The notes: generated from the letters alone by a model not told the origin. A DNA stretch of 47,214 bases from Pseudomonas sp. GM78 (GCF_000282475.1 NZ_AKJF01000037.1:1-47214); one strand, 5' to 3'. Counted from the first letter of the stretch, positions 1 to 7,739 are shown. Numbers and translations: made by a program.

Positions 1-1
1 G

Positions 2-985
2 GCAGCAGCCGCTTCAGCTACCGCCGCGTCTGGGTCAGCGACAGCTGCTGCAGGTAGTGCGACAGCCGCAAACACTAGCAAGGTAAACGCCGCAACGTCT
101 GAAGCGAATTCGCTCGCTTCCAAGAATGCCGCAGCCACCAGTGCGACCAATGCGGCAGCCTCCGCTGCTCAGGCCGTACAGGCAGCGGCCGGTATTGCCG
201 ATGGGCCGGTTACCAGCGTCAGCGGAAAAACTGGAGTTGTGACACTGGTCAAGGCGGATGTTGGCCTTAATTTAGTGGACAACACTTCGGTAAAGGCGGC
301 TGGTATGGGTATTAATACCCAGCTGTCTGATACACCCGATATCGACGATTACACCCTACCAAATGGGTGGTATGGAGTAGGGCCTGGTAGTGCCGGTGTT
401 AGGCCATTTGGGAGTAACTCGGGAGCGCTTCAGGTTTCAAGCCGAGCGTTTGGCACGACAACACGGGTTAATCAACTAATGTTCGTGGAAACAGGTGTGG
501 CACCCCGCCTGTTTATTCGAATTAATTACAATACTGCTTGGACTGATTGGGTCGAGATCACGTTACCGTCAGTAGCTGGGCTGTCGCGCAAACCCCTCAC
601 CACAGGAGAAGCCAGTGCGACCGCTCGCGAGTGGTCTGACACACTCAGTATTCCCAAATACATCGACAAGCTGAGCACGGCAACCGCTGCTGCATCGCAT
701 GCGCTAAATCTTTCGGTGGCAACAGTATTTGATCTGACTCTTTCCGTTAACACGACATTTACCATATCTAACATGCCTTCTCTATCCGGGGAGAGTTTGA
801 CCCTAGTGATCAGGGTTCGGCAGGCCGCCGCTCCGAAAACGATCACATGGTTCAGTGGCATCACCTGGCTTACGCCGGGCGGTCTTGTTCCAGCAGTCCC
901 CGCGGCAAGCCAGATCGTTGAATACATCCTGAGCACAACGGGCACCGGCACTACTTGGGTCGGCCGTGTAGGGGCTTCGACATGA
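2..985 (+). CDS. Phage tail fibre protein (5' end outside window)
   Basis: The frame is open from base 2, so the gene starts before the window. The first 70 residues are rich in Ala, Ser, Thr and Asn, as in the flexible shafts of phage tail fibres. A hinge follows with the pattern KTGVVTLVKADVGL-x-LVDNTS, a signature of tailed-phage fibres. The C-terminal 230 residues are Gly/Thr/Ser-rich and beta-like and probably form the receptor-binding tip. The stop overlaps the next start (ATGA), so the two are translationally coupled. An internal GTG at 239 is not the true start because coding sequence continues upstream of it. The role as a fibre is well supported; the receptor cannot be told. Confidence 0.85.
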   Translation, partial: AAAASATAASGSATAAAGSATAANTSKVNAATSEANSLASKNAAATSATNAAASAAQAVQAAAGIADGPVTSVSGKTGVVTLVKADVGLNLVDNTSVKAAGMGINTQLSDTPDIDDYTLPNGWYGVGPGSAGVRPFGSNSGALQVSSRAFGTTTRVNQLMFVETGVAPRLFIRINYNTAWTDWVEITLPSVAGLSRKPLTTGEASATAREWSDTLSIPKYIDKLSTATAAASHALNLSVATVFDLTLSVNTTFTISNMPSLSGESLTLVIRVRQAAAPKTITWFSGITWLTPGGLVPAVPAASQIVEYILSTTGTGTTWVGRVGAST

Positions 986-1632
986 GACTATCGACAGCGC
1001 TTATGGGGGGCAGTCAGCAAATCCCGACTGTCTCCGGCACGCCCTATGGCGGGGGCTTTTACGTTGGACGGATGCTGGTGGGCGCGCAGAAATATGCCTT
1101 GATTGTGGCCCCTAAGGCCAGCGGGCAAACCACATCGGCGTGGAAAGCGACGAACACCACGACCGCGAACACGGCCAGTGCTTGGGATGGCTTCAGTAAT
1201 ACGGCCGCCATGGTGGCCGATGCCGTGAATCATGCCGCCGCTCAATGGTGCGCAGCGCTTTCGATTGGTGGATTTGCTGATTGGTTTTTGCCAGCAACCG
1301 AACAACTTGAACTCTGCTATCGCAATTTAAAACCTCGCACAAACAGCAACGACGCAGCGGCAGCTTCAGGCTTCAACGGTAACTCTGATCCACAGGGCAT
1401 TACCTATACCGCCTCGGACCCGGCGCAAACGCCATCAGATGCATTTCGCTACGTGGTGGCAACCAACGTGCATGGGCCTGAAGAATTTGATGTTACGGCG
1501 GCCTATTGGACTTCGACCAATGCCAGTGCGGCGAGTACTTACACGAAAGAGTTTTTAACCGGTGCGCGAGCCGATGCGACCAAGGTCAGCAGTCTTTTAG
1601 TCCGTGCCTGTCGAATGATTAAAATAGGATAA
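982..1632 (+). CDS. DUF1566/Lcl-like phage tail tip protein
   Basis: A 216-residue protein. The ATG at 982 overlaps the fibre stop and is preferred to an in-frame upstream GTG at 955 lying inside the fibre gene. The segment around residues 95-110 (FADWFLPATEQLELCYRN) and the end (AAYWTSTNAS, then VRACR) match the pattern of DUF1566 (Lcl C-terminal) domains, a C-type-lectin-like fold seen in phage tail tips and surface proteins. Coupling to the fibre gene suggests a second tip or adhesin subunit. Function is inferred from fold pattern and position. Confidence 0.72.
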   Translation: MRLSTALMGGSQQIPTVSGTPYGGGFYVGRMLVGAQKYALIVAPKASGQTTSAWKATNTTTANTASAWDGFSNTAAMVADAVNHAAAQWCAALSIGGFADWFLPATEQLELCYRNLKPRTNSNDAAAASGFNGNSDPQGITYTASDPAQTPSDAFRYVVATNVHGPEEFDVTAAYWTSTNASAASTYTKEFLTGARADATKVSSLLVRACRMIKIG

Positions 1633-1636
1633 CTTC

Positions 1637-2170
1637 ATGAAATTGGTACTGACAGTCACTCGGGAAGTCATTAGTCCTAACGAACTGCGCGCGGCTTACC
1701 CTGAAGTGTCGTTTCCACCTGACAGCGACATGAACAATGAGATGTTGCAGGATTATGGCGCGGCGGTGCTCGAGGAGGATCCTCGCCCGGAACTGCAGCC
1801 GCTGGAAGGCCTGGATTACGGTGATATCCGCGAAGAGGATGGCCGCTGGTTCCGCGCATGGGCCGTAATTCCGGCGGATCCCGCCCAGGTGGCCGAGGCG
1901 GTTAGGTCGACTTTCGAGCAAGCGATTCAGGGCCATCTGAATGCTGCCGCTGTGGCCGCAGGCTACGACGATATCGGCACGGTCGTGAGTTACGCGGAAG
2001 AGCCGGCCGTGCCGAAATTCCAGAATGATGGCATCGCTTTTCGCAAGTGGCGCTCACTGGTCTGGGCCTATGCCTACGAGCAACTGGATGCGGTGAAGTC
2101 GGGTGAGCGTGAACAACCTACGGTGGGTGAATTCCTGCTTGAGCTGCCGGTCGTGGAGTTGCCAGCATGA
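1637..2170 (+). CDS. Probable tail fibre assembly/chaperone protein
   Basis: A 177-residue protein starting 4 bases after the previous stop, with an AGGA ribosome site 7 bases before ATG. It is acidic in the middle (EEDPRPELQPLEGLDYGDI) and has a C-terminal helical part containing FRKWRSLVWAYAYEQL. Fibre genes of tailed phages are usually followed by a chaperone of this size, and the pattern fits the loose tail-assembly (DUF4376-like) group. The assignment is mostly positional. The stop overlaps the next start (ATGA). Confidence 0.5.
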   Translation: MKLVLTVTREVISPNELRAAYPEVSFPPDSDMNNEMLQDYGAAVLEEDPRPELQPLEGLDYGDIREEDGRWFRAWAVIPADPAQVAEAVRSTFEQAIQGHLNAAAVAAGYDDIGTVVSYAEEPAVPKFQNDGIAFRKWRSLVWAYAYEQLDAVKSGEREQPTVGEFLLELPVVELPA

Positions 2171-2568
2171 GCCGCTTCGTCACCACCCTGAAGACCGAAC
2201 AGACCGACCGGCGCACCTACACGCTGCTGGCTGACCTGGTGCTGGCCGATGAAGACGAACGCATGATCATTGTGCCGGCCGGCTTCGTCACGGACTTTGC
2301 CAGCATCCAGGTTTTGCATAACGCCTTTCTGTTCGTGTTGTTCGCCCTGGTGTCCGGTTACGGCAACTACGCCGCGACCGTGCACGACTGGCTGTACTGC
2401 GGCGGGCAGGTGAGTCGCAAGGAAGCAGACGCGGTGTTGTACCGGGCGCTGCGCGCAGAGGGTGTCGCGCGCTGGCGGGCCTGGCTGTTCTGGGCTGGCG
2501 TCCGAATAGGCGGCGCGAGGCGCTACGGCCGAAATGCGAAAGAATCGACATTTCCTCGGGCGCCCTAA
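2167..2568 (+). CDS. DUF1353 family phage protein
   Basis: A 133-residue protein with the DUF1353 hallmarks: VPAGFVTDFASI near residues 38-49, AATVHDWLYCGG near 75-86, then a helical tail with a hydrophobic stretch (AWLFWAGVRIGG). The family is common in tail and lysis regions of Pseudomonas and enterobacterial prophages. Its conserved His-Asp suggests an enzymatic fold, but no function is established. It overlaps the previous gene by 4 bases, so it belongs to the same late transcript. Confidence 0.75.
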   Translation: MSRFVTTLKTEQTDRRTYTLLADLVLADEDERMIIVPAGFVTDFASIQVLHNAFLFVLFALVSGYGNYAATVHDWLYCGGQVSRKEADAVLYRALRAEGVARWRAWLFWAGVRIGGARRYGRNAKESTFPRAP

Positions 2569-2628
2569 AGAGTATTCGCCGCGTGCCGATAAGTTCATTT
2601 CACCGGTGTTTTATAAATATGGAGATTC

Positions 2629-3402
2629 ATGATGCTTAGCCGTTTATTCGCGATGGTTGCATTGATTTTTTCGACGAGCGCATTTGCCGTGTTGCCTTCA
2701 GCGCCCTTTACCCCGGAGTCGGTTCAGGAGATTTCGCATGAGTTCGAGGGGTATGTTGAGTCCTTCAATAAGGAAACAGCTCAGTTAGGCGCGGGCACGC
2801 CGCAAATGGCGTATGTTTACGGTAGATATATCACTGCTGCATTCGCAGATGCTGGCTACAGCTTAGATGAAACAATTTATACATACGTCTCAAAGGCACG
2901 TCCGAACAATTTGAATATGCATAGATTTATACAGGATCTAAATCTTGGAGCGATTCTTCTCCCTATAACACAGCCAGCAATTGCTGATGCCTATATTCAA
3001 TCCGGGGCTCTGACCAAGCGAACTTACTCTTTCATAGCGGATCGCTCTAATAAGTATCCAGTCACCGAAGCGGATTACATTCTGGAAGGATACCCTACGG
3101 ACTTTCCAATTAGCGCAGAGACCGAACATTCTAATTTTACTGAGATCGGGCATCTCATCGAAGGTAAGGCGGGCGGAAATTGGGACGGCTGGATAGTTTT
3201 TACTAAATCGGATGACGGCTCCGATAGTCATGCGATAGGCTTGGTGGAAGTCGCCAAAATGGATGAAGGCGAAAAGAGTATATTAAGTGGGGTTGTGGCC
3301 GACAAAAGCAGGGTGAAAGTAGAAGGTGGTTTAGTTCGCAATCCGCGTAGCGATACATTCATTGACCGCTCTCAAGATTTTTTGATTAAAACGATTCATT
3401 AA
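2629..3402 (+). CDS. Secreted protein of unknown function (prophage cargo)
   Basis: A 257-residue protein (256 if the second ATG at 2632 is used; the GGAG site is 4 or 7 bases away, which favours the second). The first 20 residues (SRLFAMVALIFSTSAFA) form a clear signal peptide cleaved after AFA. The mature part has no motif I recognise; it is soluble-looking with mixed helix and strand. The gene is visibly more AT-rich than the tail genes and is placed between tail and lysis genes, which is typical of a moron expressed from the lysogen. A role in altering the host surface or in exclusion is only a guess. Confidence 0.6.
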   Translation: MMLSRLFAMVALIFSTSAFAVLPSAPFTPESVQEISHEFEGYVESFNKETAQLGAGTPQMAYVYGRYITAAFADAGYSLDETIYTYVSKARPNNLNMHRFIQDLNLGAILLPITQPAIADAYIQSGALTKRTYSFIADRSNKYPVTEADYILEGYPTDFPISAETEHSNFTEIGHLIEGKAGGNWDGWIVFTKSDDGSDSHAIGLVEVAKMDEGEKSILSGVVADKSRVKVEGGLVRNPRSDTFIDRSQDFLIKTIH

Positions 3403-3447
3403 TGAATGGTGTGCCTTTCTGAAAAAGGTCGATTGATTCCTGACAGA

Positions 3448-3468
3448 CCCCGACAAGTTCGGGGTTTT
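3448..3468 (+). terminator. Rho-independent terminator after the secreted protein gene
   Basis: Stem CCCCGA/TCGGGG with a 5-base loop and TTTT right after it. It is followed by TTCGTCTGGAGA, the same ribosome-site leader that recurs just before the endolysin. Confidence 0.65.
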
Positions 3469-3493
3469 CTTCGTCTGGAGATTGAAAAGACAA

Positions 3494-3602
3494 AGCCCTG
3501 GCGGTTCGCAATCGCCAGGGCTTCTATTTTCTCTGCGTACCCTCATAGGCGGAGAACGTGGCGCGGATGCTACCAGCGCGCCCTCCGCCAACCTGATCGC
3601 TG
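3494..3602. repeat. Hairpin module shared with 8440-8530
   Basis: A 10-bp GC stem (AGCCCTGGCG/CGCCAGGGCT) is followed by CTTCTATTTTC, then a tail with GAACGTGGCG and TACCAGCG. The same order (stem, CTTCTATTTTC, GAACGTGGCG, TACCAGCG) is present near 8440-8530. I read it as a reused terminator cassette and not as coding sequence. Confidence 0.55.
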
Positions 3603-3625
3603 ACGACTACAAATTTCAGCTATCC

Positions 3626-3651
3626 AGCCCGCCGAGTTGCGGGCTTTTTTT
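3626..3651 (+). terminator. Terminator directly upstream of endolysin
   Basis: Stem AGCCCGC/GCGGGCT with a 6-base loop and a run of T. Only 16 bases separate it from the endolysin start, with CTGGAG as ribosome site in between, so the endolysin leader itself contains a terminator. That could hold lysis back until the late antiterminator acts. Confidence 0.65.
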
Positions 3652-3667
3652 CGTCTGGAGAAAAGCT

Positions 3668-4225
3668 ATGCCAATCACCGCGCAGCAACTGCTGCAAATC
3701 CTCCCGAACGCCGGCACTAAAGCCGGCGTTTTTGTTCCTGTGCTGAACACGGCCATGGTCCGGTTCCAGATCGTCGGCGCCAAACGCATGGCCGCCTTCG
3801 TTGCCCAGATCGGCCATGAGTCCGGCCAGCTGGTCTACGTCCGTGAGATTTGGGGCCCGACCCCAGCGCAGGCCAAGTACGAGGGTCGGAAGGACCTGGG
3901 CAGCTCCGTCCCGGGCGACGGCTTCAAGTACCGCGGGCGGGGACTGATCCAGATCACCGGCCGCGTGAACTATGCTGCGTGCGGCGAAGCCCTGGGCCTG
4001 GACCTGATCAATCAGCCGGAGCTGCTGGAGCAGCCGAAAAACGCCAGCCTGTCGGCCGCATGGTTCTGGGCCACCAATGGGCTGAACACCCTGGCTGATG
4101 CTGGTGACTTCGAAAAAATCACGCGCCGGATCAATGGTGGGCTCAATGGGCAGTCAGAGCGATTGAAGTTGTGGGCGAAGGCTACGGCAGTGCTGTCGGC
4201 CGGGACGTATGCCGATATCCTTTAG
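3668..4225 (+). CDS. GH19 chitinase-like phage endolysin
   Basis: A 185-residue glycoside hydrolase family 19 protein of the kind used by Pseudomonas phages as a muramidase-type endolysin. It opens with MPITAQQLLQILPNA; the general-acid Glu is expected at residue 51 (QIGHESGQL), and the substrate cleft continues with YRGRGLIQITGR-x-NY near 88-102. No signal peptide is visible, so export would need a holin, which I do not see in the window. ATG at 3668 is chosen because CTGGAG lies 8 bases before it and the family begins with this sequence; the open frame upstream runs through the terminator hairpins. A truncated paralogue lies 2 kb downstream. Confidence 0.85.
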   Translation: MPITAQQLLQILPNAGTKAGVFVPVLNTAMVRFQIVGAKRMAAFVAQIGHESGQLVYVREIWGPTPAQAKYEGRKDLGSSVPGDGFKYRGRGLIQITGRVNYAACGEALGLDLINQPELLEQPKNASLSAAWFWATNGLNTLADAGDFEKITRRINGGLNGQSERLKLWAKATAVLSAGTYADIL

Positions 4226-4251
4226 CCGATCACTCTAATAAAGGTGGTGGA

Positions 4252-4482
4252 ATGGAAGGTGTAGAGCTGAGTCCAAAGATTGAGCGCGAAGCCGACAAGC
4301 TTCTTGCTCAGATTGCACAGGCGGACTCGATGATTGTTGCGGTGAAAGCCGGCGCACGCGCTGAGGGGTTTGTGCTTGGCTTGGAATCGGCCCGCGCGCT
4401 AAGTGAGGCAACCATTGATCGGCTCTACGTAATCTTCGATACCGCGACGGAAGAGCGGCTGAGATCGCTGGCCGCAACTTAG
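4252..4482 (+). CDS. Small protein of unknown function in lysis region
   Basis: A 76-residue, mostly helical protein beginning MEGVELSPKIEREADKLL, with AAG GTGGTGG just before the ATG. It has no membrane segment, so it is not an obvious holin. It follows the endolysin by 26 bases and its last bases overlap the end of an SRAP remnant on the other strand. I do not recognise the family. Confidence 0.5.
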   Translation: MEGVELSPKIEREADKLLAQIAQADSMIVAVKAGARAEGFVLGLESARALSEATIDRLYVIFDTATEERLRSLAAT

Positions 4483-4595
4483 AACAAGCCGCTTTCCTCG
4501 GCTGGCTTTATCAGGTCGGGACCCTGATTGCGCACGTTGCCAACCGCGCGGTCCACCTTGAACCACTCAAACGTCCCTGTTGATTCCCCGTTGAG
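4479..4595 (-). pseudogene. 3' remnant of SRAP (YedK/HMCES-type) gene
   Basis: On the minus strand the frame reads GTFEWFKVDRAVGNVRNQG, then PDLIKPAEESGLF and a stop. This is the C-terminal signature of SOS-response-associated peptidases, which protect abasic sites in single-stranded DNA by crosslinking through Cys2. Only about 38 codons remain; the catalytic N-terminus is absent and the space upstream is occupied by the kinase-like gene. SRAP genes are often carried by Pseudomonas prophages. This is a clear but non-functional relic. Confidence 0.65.
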
Positions 4596-4600
4596 CATGC

Positions 4601-5458
4601 TCAACTCAAATCCAAGACACCTTCTAAAAAAATACGCCTGCGTTCTTTTCGACCGATTTTCTCGTGTTTGCCGGCTTGGTAAAAAGTTTTGAATTTTTCC
4701 GGATCAAGGTGCTTGTACGCCTCTATCGCCTTTGCCGCTAACTCATCGTAACGGGCTTCGGTGATGAATCGGTAAATCTCCCGGTGATAGAGAAAGCCGA
4801 ACTGAAATCCCAAAGTTTCGCTCGGATATTGAGGAGGGGTGTGAAAGCAATTCTCCAAGTCGATGGCTTTCGCAGGCTGGCTGCTTTGTTCGTCAAGCAT
4901 CAAATTGGCGGCCCATAGGTCCATATGAGTGATACGCCTCTCATGGAGGGCACCCAGTGCTGCAAAGGACTTTTTGATCAGCGTATCTACCTCGTCCGGA
5001 TTTCGTTCAAGCCATTGCAAGCCATCGATATGCTGATCGAGCAACCGAGTGATGATGAAAAACTCTTCAATTATTCCCAGGCGAGATTTTTTAAAGCCGT
5101 ACCCCATCAACGCAGGCACATCCGCTCCGCGCTTACATGCCTCAACCGTGTTCAAAAGTTCTTCGACAGGCCAATCAAATCTTCCATCACGCTGGGGCTT
5201 CCCGAGTGTTATCCGAATTTTGGCTTTAATGCTATCAACAACCTGGGCTTTAGCGAACAGATGTGCATCGCTACAGACTACAGGGGTGCTGACTCTTTTA
5301 ACTTTCGTGTGTCGTCGATTATGGATGAGCCCGAACAGAGCTTGGGATGTGCTAGCAGAAGGGGGGTGTTTCAGATATAGAGTTGAGCGGGCGCTCTTGA
5401 CAATACAGGGAAAGTCAAGGCGAAATTGATCTTTGTCGATGGGCATTGCCACTTCCAT
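4601..5458 (-). CDS. WaaP/InaA-like kinase (lipopolysaccharide-kinase-type fold)
   Basis: A 285-residue protein with a protein-kinase-like core: catalytic loop HMDLWAANLML (His178, Asp180, Asn185) and a metal-binding Asp200 in AIDLENC replacing DFG. A Lys in the 78-80 region may contact ATP. This order fits the lipopolysaccharide kinase (Kdo/WaaP, InaA) family, which phosphorylates core sugars at the inner membrane face. It is AT-richer than its neighbours, lies opposite to the late genes, and has an AT-rich region resembling a promoter (TATATAA) just upstream. Start may be 5458 or the ATG four codons later. As prophage cargo it could modify LPS of the lysogen; a protein or small-molecule substrate is equally possible. 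Confidence 0.6.
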   Translation of the reverse strand: MEVAMPIDKDQFRLDFPCIVKSARSTLYLKHPPSASTSQALFGLIHNRRHTKVKRVSTPVVCSDAHLFAKAQVVDSIKAKIRITLGKPQRDGRFDWPVEELLNTVEACKRGADVPALMGYGFKKSRLGIIEEFFIITRLLDQHIDGLQWLERNPDEVDTLIKKSFAALGALHERRITHMDLWAANLMLDEQSSQPAKAIDLENCFHTPPQYPSETLGFQFGFLYHREIYRFITEARYDELAAKAIEAYKHLDPEKFKTFYQAGKHEKIGRKERRRIFLEGVLDLS

Positions 5459-5650
5459 GTCTTCTTGGTAATAGGAATTTTATATAATTATCACGGAATT
5501 TTCACATTTATATGATGACTGATCATTTCGGAGGCCCGTGTTGCATTTTCTTGCAGTGACACAAAAGCGGCGGCGAGTTGTATAAGGGCTTGTGTTCTGT
5601 CGGCAGGACAGTGGAGATGAATCGCAGGATATTTCTTGTGGAGAGCCTCA

Positions 5651-5928
5651 TGCCCATCACCGCGCAGCAGCTGCTGCAGATCCTCCCGAACGCCGGCGCA
5701 AAAGCCGGCGTTTTTGTTACTGTCCTCAACACGGCAATGCAGCGTTATCAAATTGTCGGCTCCAAACGCGTGGCCGCGTTCATTGCCCAGATCGGCCATG
5801 AGTCTGGCCAGTTGGTCTACGTCCGTGAGATCTGGGGGCCAACCACCCAGCAAGCCAAGTACGAAGGCCGCAAGCCAGGCAGCTACCCGCGCAGCAATGG
5901 TGCTTGCCAACGTGCTCAAGCGCGCTGA
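5651..5928 (+). pseudogene. Second GH19 endolysin copy, truncated after residue 75
   Basis: The first 75 residues, from MPITAQQLLQILPNA to AKYEGRK, are almost the same as the intact endolysin at 3668, with a few changes (V23T region, M30-R32). At about base 5876 the similarity stops and the frame continues with 17 unrelated residues to a TGA. The catalytic HES is kept but the cleft-forming YRGRG segment is lost, so activity is unlikely. GTGGAG precedes the ATG. The join leads directly into the end of a DUF2514 gene in another frame. Confidence 0.8.
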
Positions 5929-6022
5929 CGAAAGAGCGGGCGATCTGGCTGAAGTTGCTGACCAAGCCAGAGACGGGGGGGTGATCTGCGAGCAGGCCTA
6001 CATTTCAATCGGGGAAAATTAA
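5876..6022 (+). pseudogene. C-terminal fragment of DUF2514 (Rz-like) gene
   Basis: In the frame starting at 5876 the sequence reads AAMVLANVLKRADERAGDLA, then EVADQARDGG-x-x-CEQAY and TAA. This is the conserved end of DUF2514 proteins, the spanin-like genes that follow endolysin in Pseudomonas prophages. The N-terminal membrane part is missing. A deletion of the end of the endolysin gene and the start of this gene explains the junction. Confidence 0.65.
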
Positions 6023-6687
6023 CATGACGCCGGCGGCTTGATCACGCCTGCCCCCTTAATTGCGTGCGTGCACCAGTGAAAATCATCCTTCGGCTCAAAA
6101 GCAGCCGCAAATGGCAGGCAGTCGAGCCGCCTGTACGCTCCGCTTTCAGCTTTTATAGCTGACCTCAAACACGGCAACCGCCATATGCAGAGGATTTCGA
6201 TTGTTGTCATCCTTCGCCCAGTGCCGGATTGGGTGGTATCTCTTAAGGGAGTACGCCACCTGGCTGCGCGCTCTCGGGTGATTACGCCTGCGTTCCGCCT
6301 CCTGCTCTTGCAACATCGTGAGTAGGCGCTCTTCGGATTTTTTTGTTGTGAACACCAGATAGTTGGTTTCCAATCGGGCGCCCGCATGTACGGTTCTAGT
6401 GACATAGGCTAGGCGGATCAAATCCTTCAAAAGATGAGCGCTACGCGAACCCCTCTTGAATTCCAGCACGTGTGCCGGCGTGCCTTTCTTGCCAGTTCGG
6501 AGCACTAAGTCAAATCGACCGTTGCCACGTAGATCATCATTTCCCATCAGGTCGTCGATTTCGTCGTCATCGACCCCTGCATCAGCCAGGGTTTGTTTTA
6601 CAGAAGCTTCCAAGCGATAACCGAAGTTTGCAAAGGACTTGGCTACATGCTGCGCCACGTGAACGGCCATGAAATATTCAGGCATAC

Positions 6688-6695
6688 GGCTCAAG
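6688..6695. repeat. Left target-site duplication of IS66 element
   Basis: GGCTCAAG lies immediately outside the left end GTAAGCG and is repeated exactly at 7481-7488. Eight-base duplications are characteristic of the IS66 family. Confidence 0.9.
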
Positions 6696-7480
6696 GTAAG
6701 CGGCCAGCGAACACACCTTCAGAAATCCGGAATTAAGGGCGATGGTGTCCGCCTATTTTTAAGCGGACGCGATCACCCTTATCGCCAGGATTTCCATGCG
6801 CCAACGAAGCTCCTATCCCAAACCCTTCAAAGCCCAAGTCGTGCAGGAATGCCTGGAGCCCGGTGCCTCAGTTTCCAGCGTCGCCATCATCACCGAAATC
6901 GGCTGCATGGCGCATGCCCGCCGTAAGTTCTTCGACCTGCATGTGGCGAACAAAAGCCAGTTGGCCGAGCAAGCGCTGCACTCAATCGGTGGGTTGTACG
7001 AAGTTGAACGGCAGGCCAAAGACATGAGTGATGAAGAACGATGGCGATTACGCCAAGAAATAGCGGTGCCCATCGCACAGAAGTTACATGAGTGGATGCT
7101 GGCTCAGCGCGACCTCGTGCCTGAGGGGTCGGCCACGGCCAAGGCTCTGGATTACAGCTTGAAACGCTGGGTAGCGCTGACGCGCTACCTAGAAGATGGT
7201 GCCGTGCCCATCGACAACAACCCGGTGGAGAACACGATCAGGCCATGGGCGCTTGGGCGCTCCAATTGGTTGTTCGCCGGGTCTCTGCGCAGTGGCAAAC
7301 GAGCGGCAGCGATCATGAGTTTGATCCAGTCGGCACGCATGAACGGGCATGATCCGTACGCGTATCTCAAGGATGTACTGACGCGATTACCGACGCAGAA
7401 AGCCAGCGAGATCGAGCATCTACTGCCGCATCAATGGATGCCTGGCTGATCTACGCAAGGCGTATTCCCCGTACGCTTAC
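6696..7480 (+). mobile_element. IS66-family element, internally deleted (785 bp)
   Basis: Both ends begin GTAAGCG (left GTAAGCGGCCAGCGAACACA; right, inverted, GTAAGCGTACGGGGAATACG), imperfect terminal repeats typical of IS66. Full elements are about 2.5 kb with tnpA, tnpB and tnpC. Here tnpB and most of tnpC are gone. The exact 8-bp duplication shows that this insertion has kept both borders since it landed. It interrupts the nuclease-like gene. Confidence 0.88.
6796..7449 (+). pseudogene. In-frame TnpA-TnpC fusion left by IS66 deletion
   Basis: A 217-residue open frame. Residues 1-32 (RQRSSYPKPFKAQVVQECLE and on) match the start of IS66 TnpA, the helix-turn-helix accessory protein. From about residue 34 it is the C-terminal third of the TnpC transposase: CMAHARRKFFDLH, then VPIDNNPVENTIRPWALGR and a final SLIQSARMNGHDPYAYL. 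The join keeps frame, so a protein can be made, but part of the DDE catalytic core is missing. It is annotated as a relic; it might still bind the element ends. Confidence 0.8.
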
Positions 7481-7488
7481 GGCTCAAG
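7481..7488. repeat. Right target-site duplication of IS66 element
   Basis: GGCTCAAG immediately follows the right end CGCTTAC and equals the left copy. Confidence 0.9.
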
Positions 7489-7739
7489 GGCATGTCGGCA
7501 TGCTTGTGCGCCATATCGCTGGCATGAAGGAGGCCCTCTACGATGGCGTCAAGACGATTATTCGGAGATGATTTTTGTAGCGACGTCACTATGGACCCCT
7601 TCTAATTAGTGCGCTGCCATCCAGCAGAGCGCGTCCACGCCGTCGACGGCGAGGACTCGATCAGGTTATCGGCGGATGTCGAGGATCTCTTGAGGGATGG
7701 GACCCTCCCTGGCGGTGTTACGTCGGGAGAGCTCAGCTG

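Larger units (their letters stand above)
6146..7589 (-). pseudogene. PD-(D/E)XK-like nuclease gene split by IS66 element
   Basis: Removing the IS (6696-7480) and one 8-bp target copy rejoins an uninterrupted minus-strand frame: complement(7481-7589) plus complement(6146-6687), 651 nt, 216 residues. The restored start is GTG at 7589 with AAGGGG six bases before it. The added N-terminus reads TSLQKSSPNNRLDAIVEGLL. The main part has RFDLVL, then AHVLEFKRG: Asp96, Glu112 and Lys114 in restored numbering, the D-xn-ExK core of PD-(D/E)XK nucleases. Glu-rich helices precede it. A shorter product could still start at TTG 6694 or ATG 6685 (182 or 179 residues) and keep the core. Family and target are not known; a defence or DNA-end-processing role is possible. 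Confidence 0.65.

Noticed and set aside
3482-3667. N-terminal extension of the endolysin through the hairpin region
   Set aside because: The extension crosses two terminators and reads a typical spurious sequence of this repeat; the family start is at 3668 with a proper ribosome site.
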